Of a DNA stretch of 6,993 nucleotides, positions 5,969 to 6,993 are shown one piece after another. Origin of the DNA: an uncultured Lewinella sp. (lineage in GTDB: Bacteria > Bacteroidota > Bacteroidia > Chitinophagales > Saprospiraceae); contig CALIGP010000337.1 in assembly GCA_938021455.1 (NCBI GenBank), forward strand, positions 1-6,993, in the 5' to 3' direction. A model generated the notes under the pieces. It worked only from the letters and a program-made list of their open reading frames with translations, did no database searches and was not told the origin of the DNA. Positions within the stretch are counted from its first letter, which is position 1. Each line of letters begins with the position of its first letter. The position numbers and the translations under genes are program-made.

Positions 5969-6993
5969 ATGAAGATACTTGAGCACATTAAGATCAACGA
6001 AAACTCCCGGATTCCAAAATATCGGCAGATTGTTGATTCGATCATTGACAATATCTCGAGTGAGCAGCTAAAGATTGATGATAAAATACCATCCATCAAT
6101 ATGCTTAGTGAGGAGTTTGATTTATCGAGAGATACCGTAGAAAAAGCATATAACATTCTCAAGGAGCGAAACATCATCGTTTCCGTTAAGGGGAAAGGCT
6201 ACTACATTTCGAAGACCAAGCTGATCTCTAAGGTCAATATTCTCTTTATGGTAAATAAGCTGAGCTCCTACAAAATGAGGATCTACAACAGCTTTATTGC
6301 AGCACTCGCCGGCACCGTACATACGGATCTGCACATCTATCACTGCGATGAAACACTGTTTCTTAACTTGCTAAAAAAGAATGCCAGTGGCTATGACTAC
6401 TTCGTGATCATGCCGCACTTTAAGACCAATGGCTTACGGCATGTCAGTTTTACAGAAGAGGTAATCAAGGCCTTGGATGCGCTGCCTAAGCACAAGTTAC
6501 TGATACTGGATAATAACCTCATTAAGCTAAAAGGTGAGTACACGGAGATATATCAGGATTTTGAGAATGACATTTATGAAGCACTGAAAGAAGGCTGGGA
6601 AAAAATTAAACGCTACCAGAAAGCAATATTGGTGTACCCACTCACTTCCGTTTATCCCTACCCTAAGCGGATCATGCATGGCTTCCGGAAGTTTTGCGTC
6701 GAGATGAAGATGGAATTCGAAATCATCGATGAGATTTACGAGGACATGGTGCTTAAAAACGGGGACCTTTTTATAACCATCAGCGAAGAAGACCTGGTGA
6801 ATCTCGTAAAACAAGTGAGGGATCAGGAGTTTGTATTGGGGCAGGACATCGGCATCATCTCCTATAATGAAACACCGCTTAAGGACCTGCTGGGCATCAC
6901 GGTTATCTCTACCGATTTTCGGCAGATGGGAGAGACGGCTGCACAGATGATTGCAGAAAAGAAAAGTGGGGAGAAGGTTAAAAACCCCTTTCA
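5969..6993 (+). CDS. GntR-family repressor with LacI-like sugar-sensing domain, 3' end cut by window edge
   Basis: The frame opens at ATG 5969-5971 and runs to the right edge, giving 341 residues without a stop. Residues about 16-81 form a GntR winged helix-turn-helix: PKYRQIVDSIIDNI, then KIPSINMLSEEFDLSRDTVEKAYNILKERN in two parts (39-68), then the wing VSVKGKGYYIS (71-81). From about residue 88 a periplasmic-binding-protein/LacI-type effector domain follows, with VNILFMVN (89-96), YDYFVIMPH (142-150), HKLLILDNN (175-183), IGIISYNETPLKDLLGITVISTDFRQMG split around 294-321, and TAAQMIAEKK (323-332). This architecture resembles Bacteroides FucR and Bacillus AraR, which are normally repressors released by a sugar or sugar intermediate. 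Position and orientation suggest control of the rhamnose operon and of itself, with L-rhamnose, L-rhamnulose or its phosphate as effector; that is inference. The gene looks more A/T-rich than the operon. Only a few C-terminal residues are probably missing. Confidence 0.88.
   Translation, partial: MKILEHIKINENSRIPKYRQIVDSIIDNISSEQLKIDDKIPSINMLSEEFDLSRDTVEKAYNILKERNIIVSVKGKGYYISKTKLISKVNILFMVNKLSSYKMRIYNSFIAALAGTVHTDLHIYHCDETLFLNLLKKNASGYDYFVIMPHFKTNGLRHVSFTEEVIKALDALPKHKLLILDNNLIKLKGEYTEIYQDFENDIYEALKEGWEKIKRYQKAILVYPLTSVYPYPKRIMHGFRKFCVEMKMEFEIIDEIYEDMVLKNGDLFITISEEDLVNLVKQVRDQEFVLGQDIGIISYNETPLKDLLGITVISTDFRQMGETAAQMIAEKKSGEKVKNPF

Noticed and set aside
5783..5986. 67-residue minus-strand reading frame upstream of rhaEW
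   Set aside because: It lies in the divergent control region, overlaps the regulator start on the other strand, has no recognisable domain, and reads through all the operator candidates.
6122..6814. Minus-strand frames opposite the regulator
   Set aside because: Antisense to a gene with a clear GntR helix-turn-helix and sensor domain; no recognisable features of their own.

Overview
The window holds an L-rhamnose catabolic locus that is most likely from a Bacteroidota bacterium. The grounds are the gene set, the near absence of Shine-Dalgarno sequences before the starts, the A/T-rich leaders, and a GntR-type regulator with a LacI-like sensor. The heptamer arrays and REP-like intergenic hairpins remind me of Saprospiria (Lewinella-like) genomes, but that finer placement is a guess.

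Four genes run on the minus strand, in transcription order. The first encodes a fused class II aldolase/short-chain dehydrogenase (rhaEW, 3662-5767). It is followed by a TIM-barrel L-rhamnose isomerase (rhaI, 2221-3501), an FGGY sugar kinase (rhaB, 677-2059), and an NCS1-type permease cut by the left edge (1-574). A divergent plus-strand gene (5969 to the right edge) encodes a GntR-type repressor with a periplasmic-binding-protein-like sensor. The 201-bp divergent gap between it and rhaEW carries at least three inverted repeats that are operator candidates.

Together the genes give a full intracellular route. L-rhamnose enters (possibly through the NCS1 permease), RhaI makes L-rhamnulose, and RhaB makes L-rhamnulose-1-phosphate. 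The aldolase half of RhaEW then yields dihydroxyacetone phosphate and L-lactaldehyde, and the dehydrogenase half oxidises L-lactaldehyde to L-lactate. The functional assignments rest on family resemblance and on the mutual consistency of the cluster.

The most unusual non-coding feature is that all three gaps inside the putative operon are occupied by repeats. The rhaEW-rhaI gap has a pair of GTAG-footed REP hairpins inside a larger imperfect palindrome. The rhaI-rhaB gap is almost entirely a 7-bp tandem array, 13 units in one orientation and 4 in the other. The rhaB-permease gap has a lone copy of the outer arm of the REP palindrome. No CRISPR array, insertion sequence, tRNA or rRNA was seen. 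No clearly new multigene system was found; the permease family and the repeats are the points most worth following.
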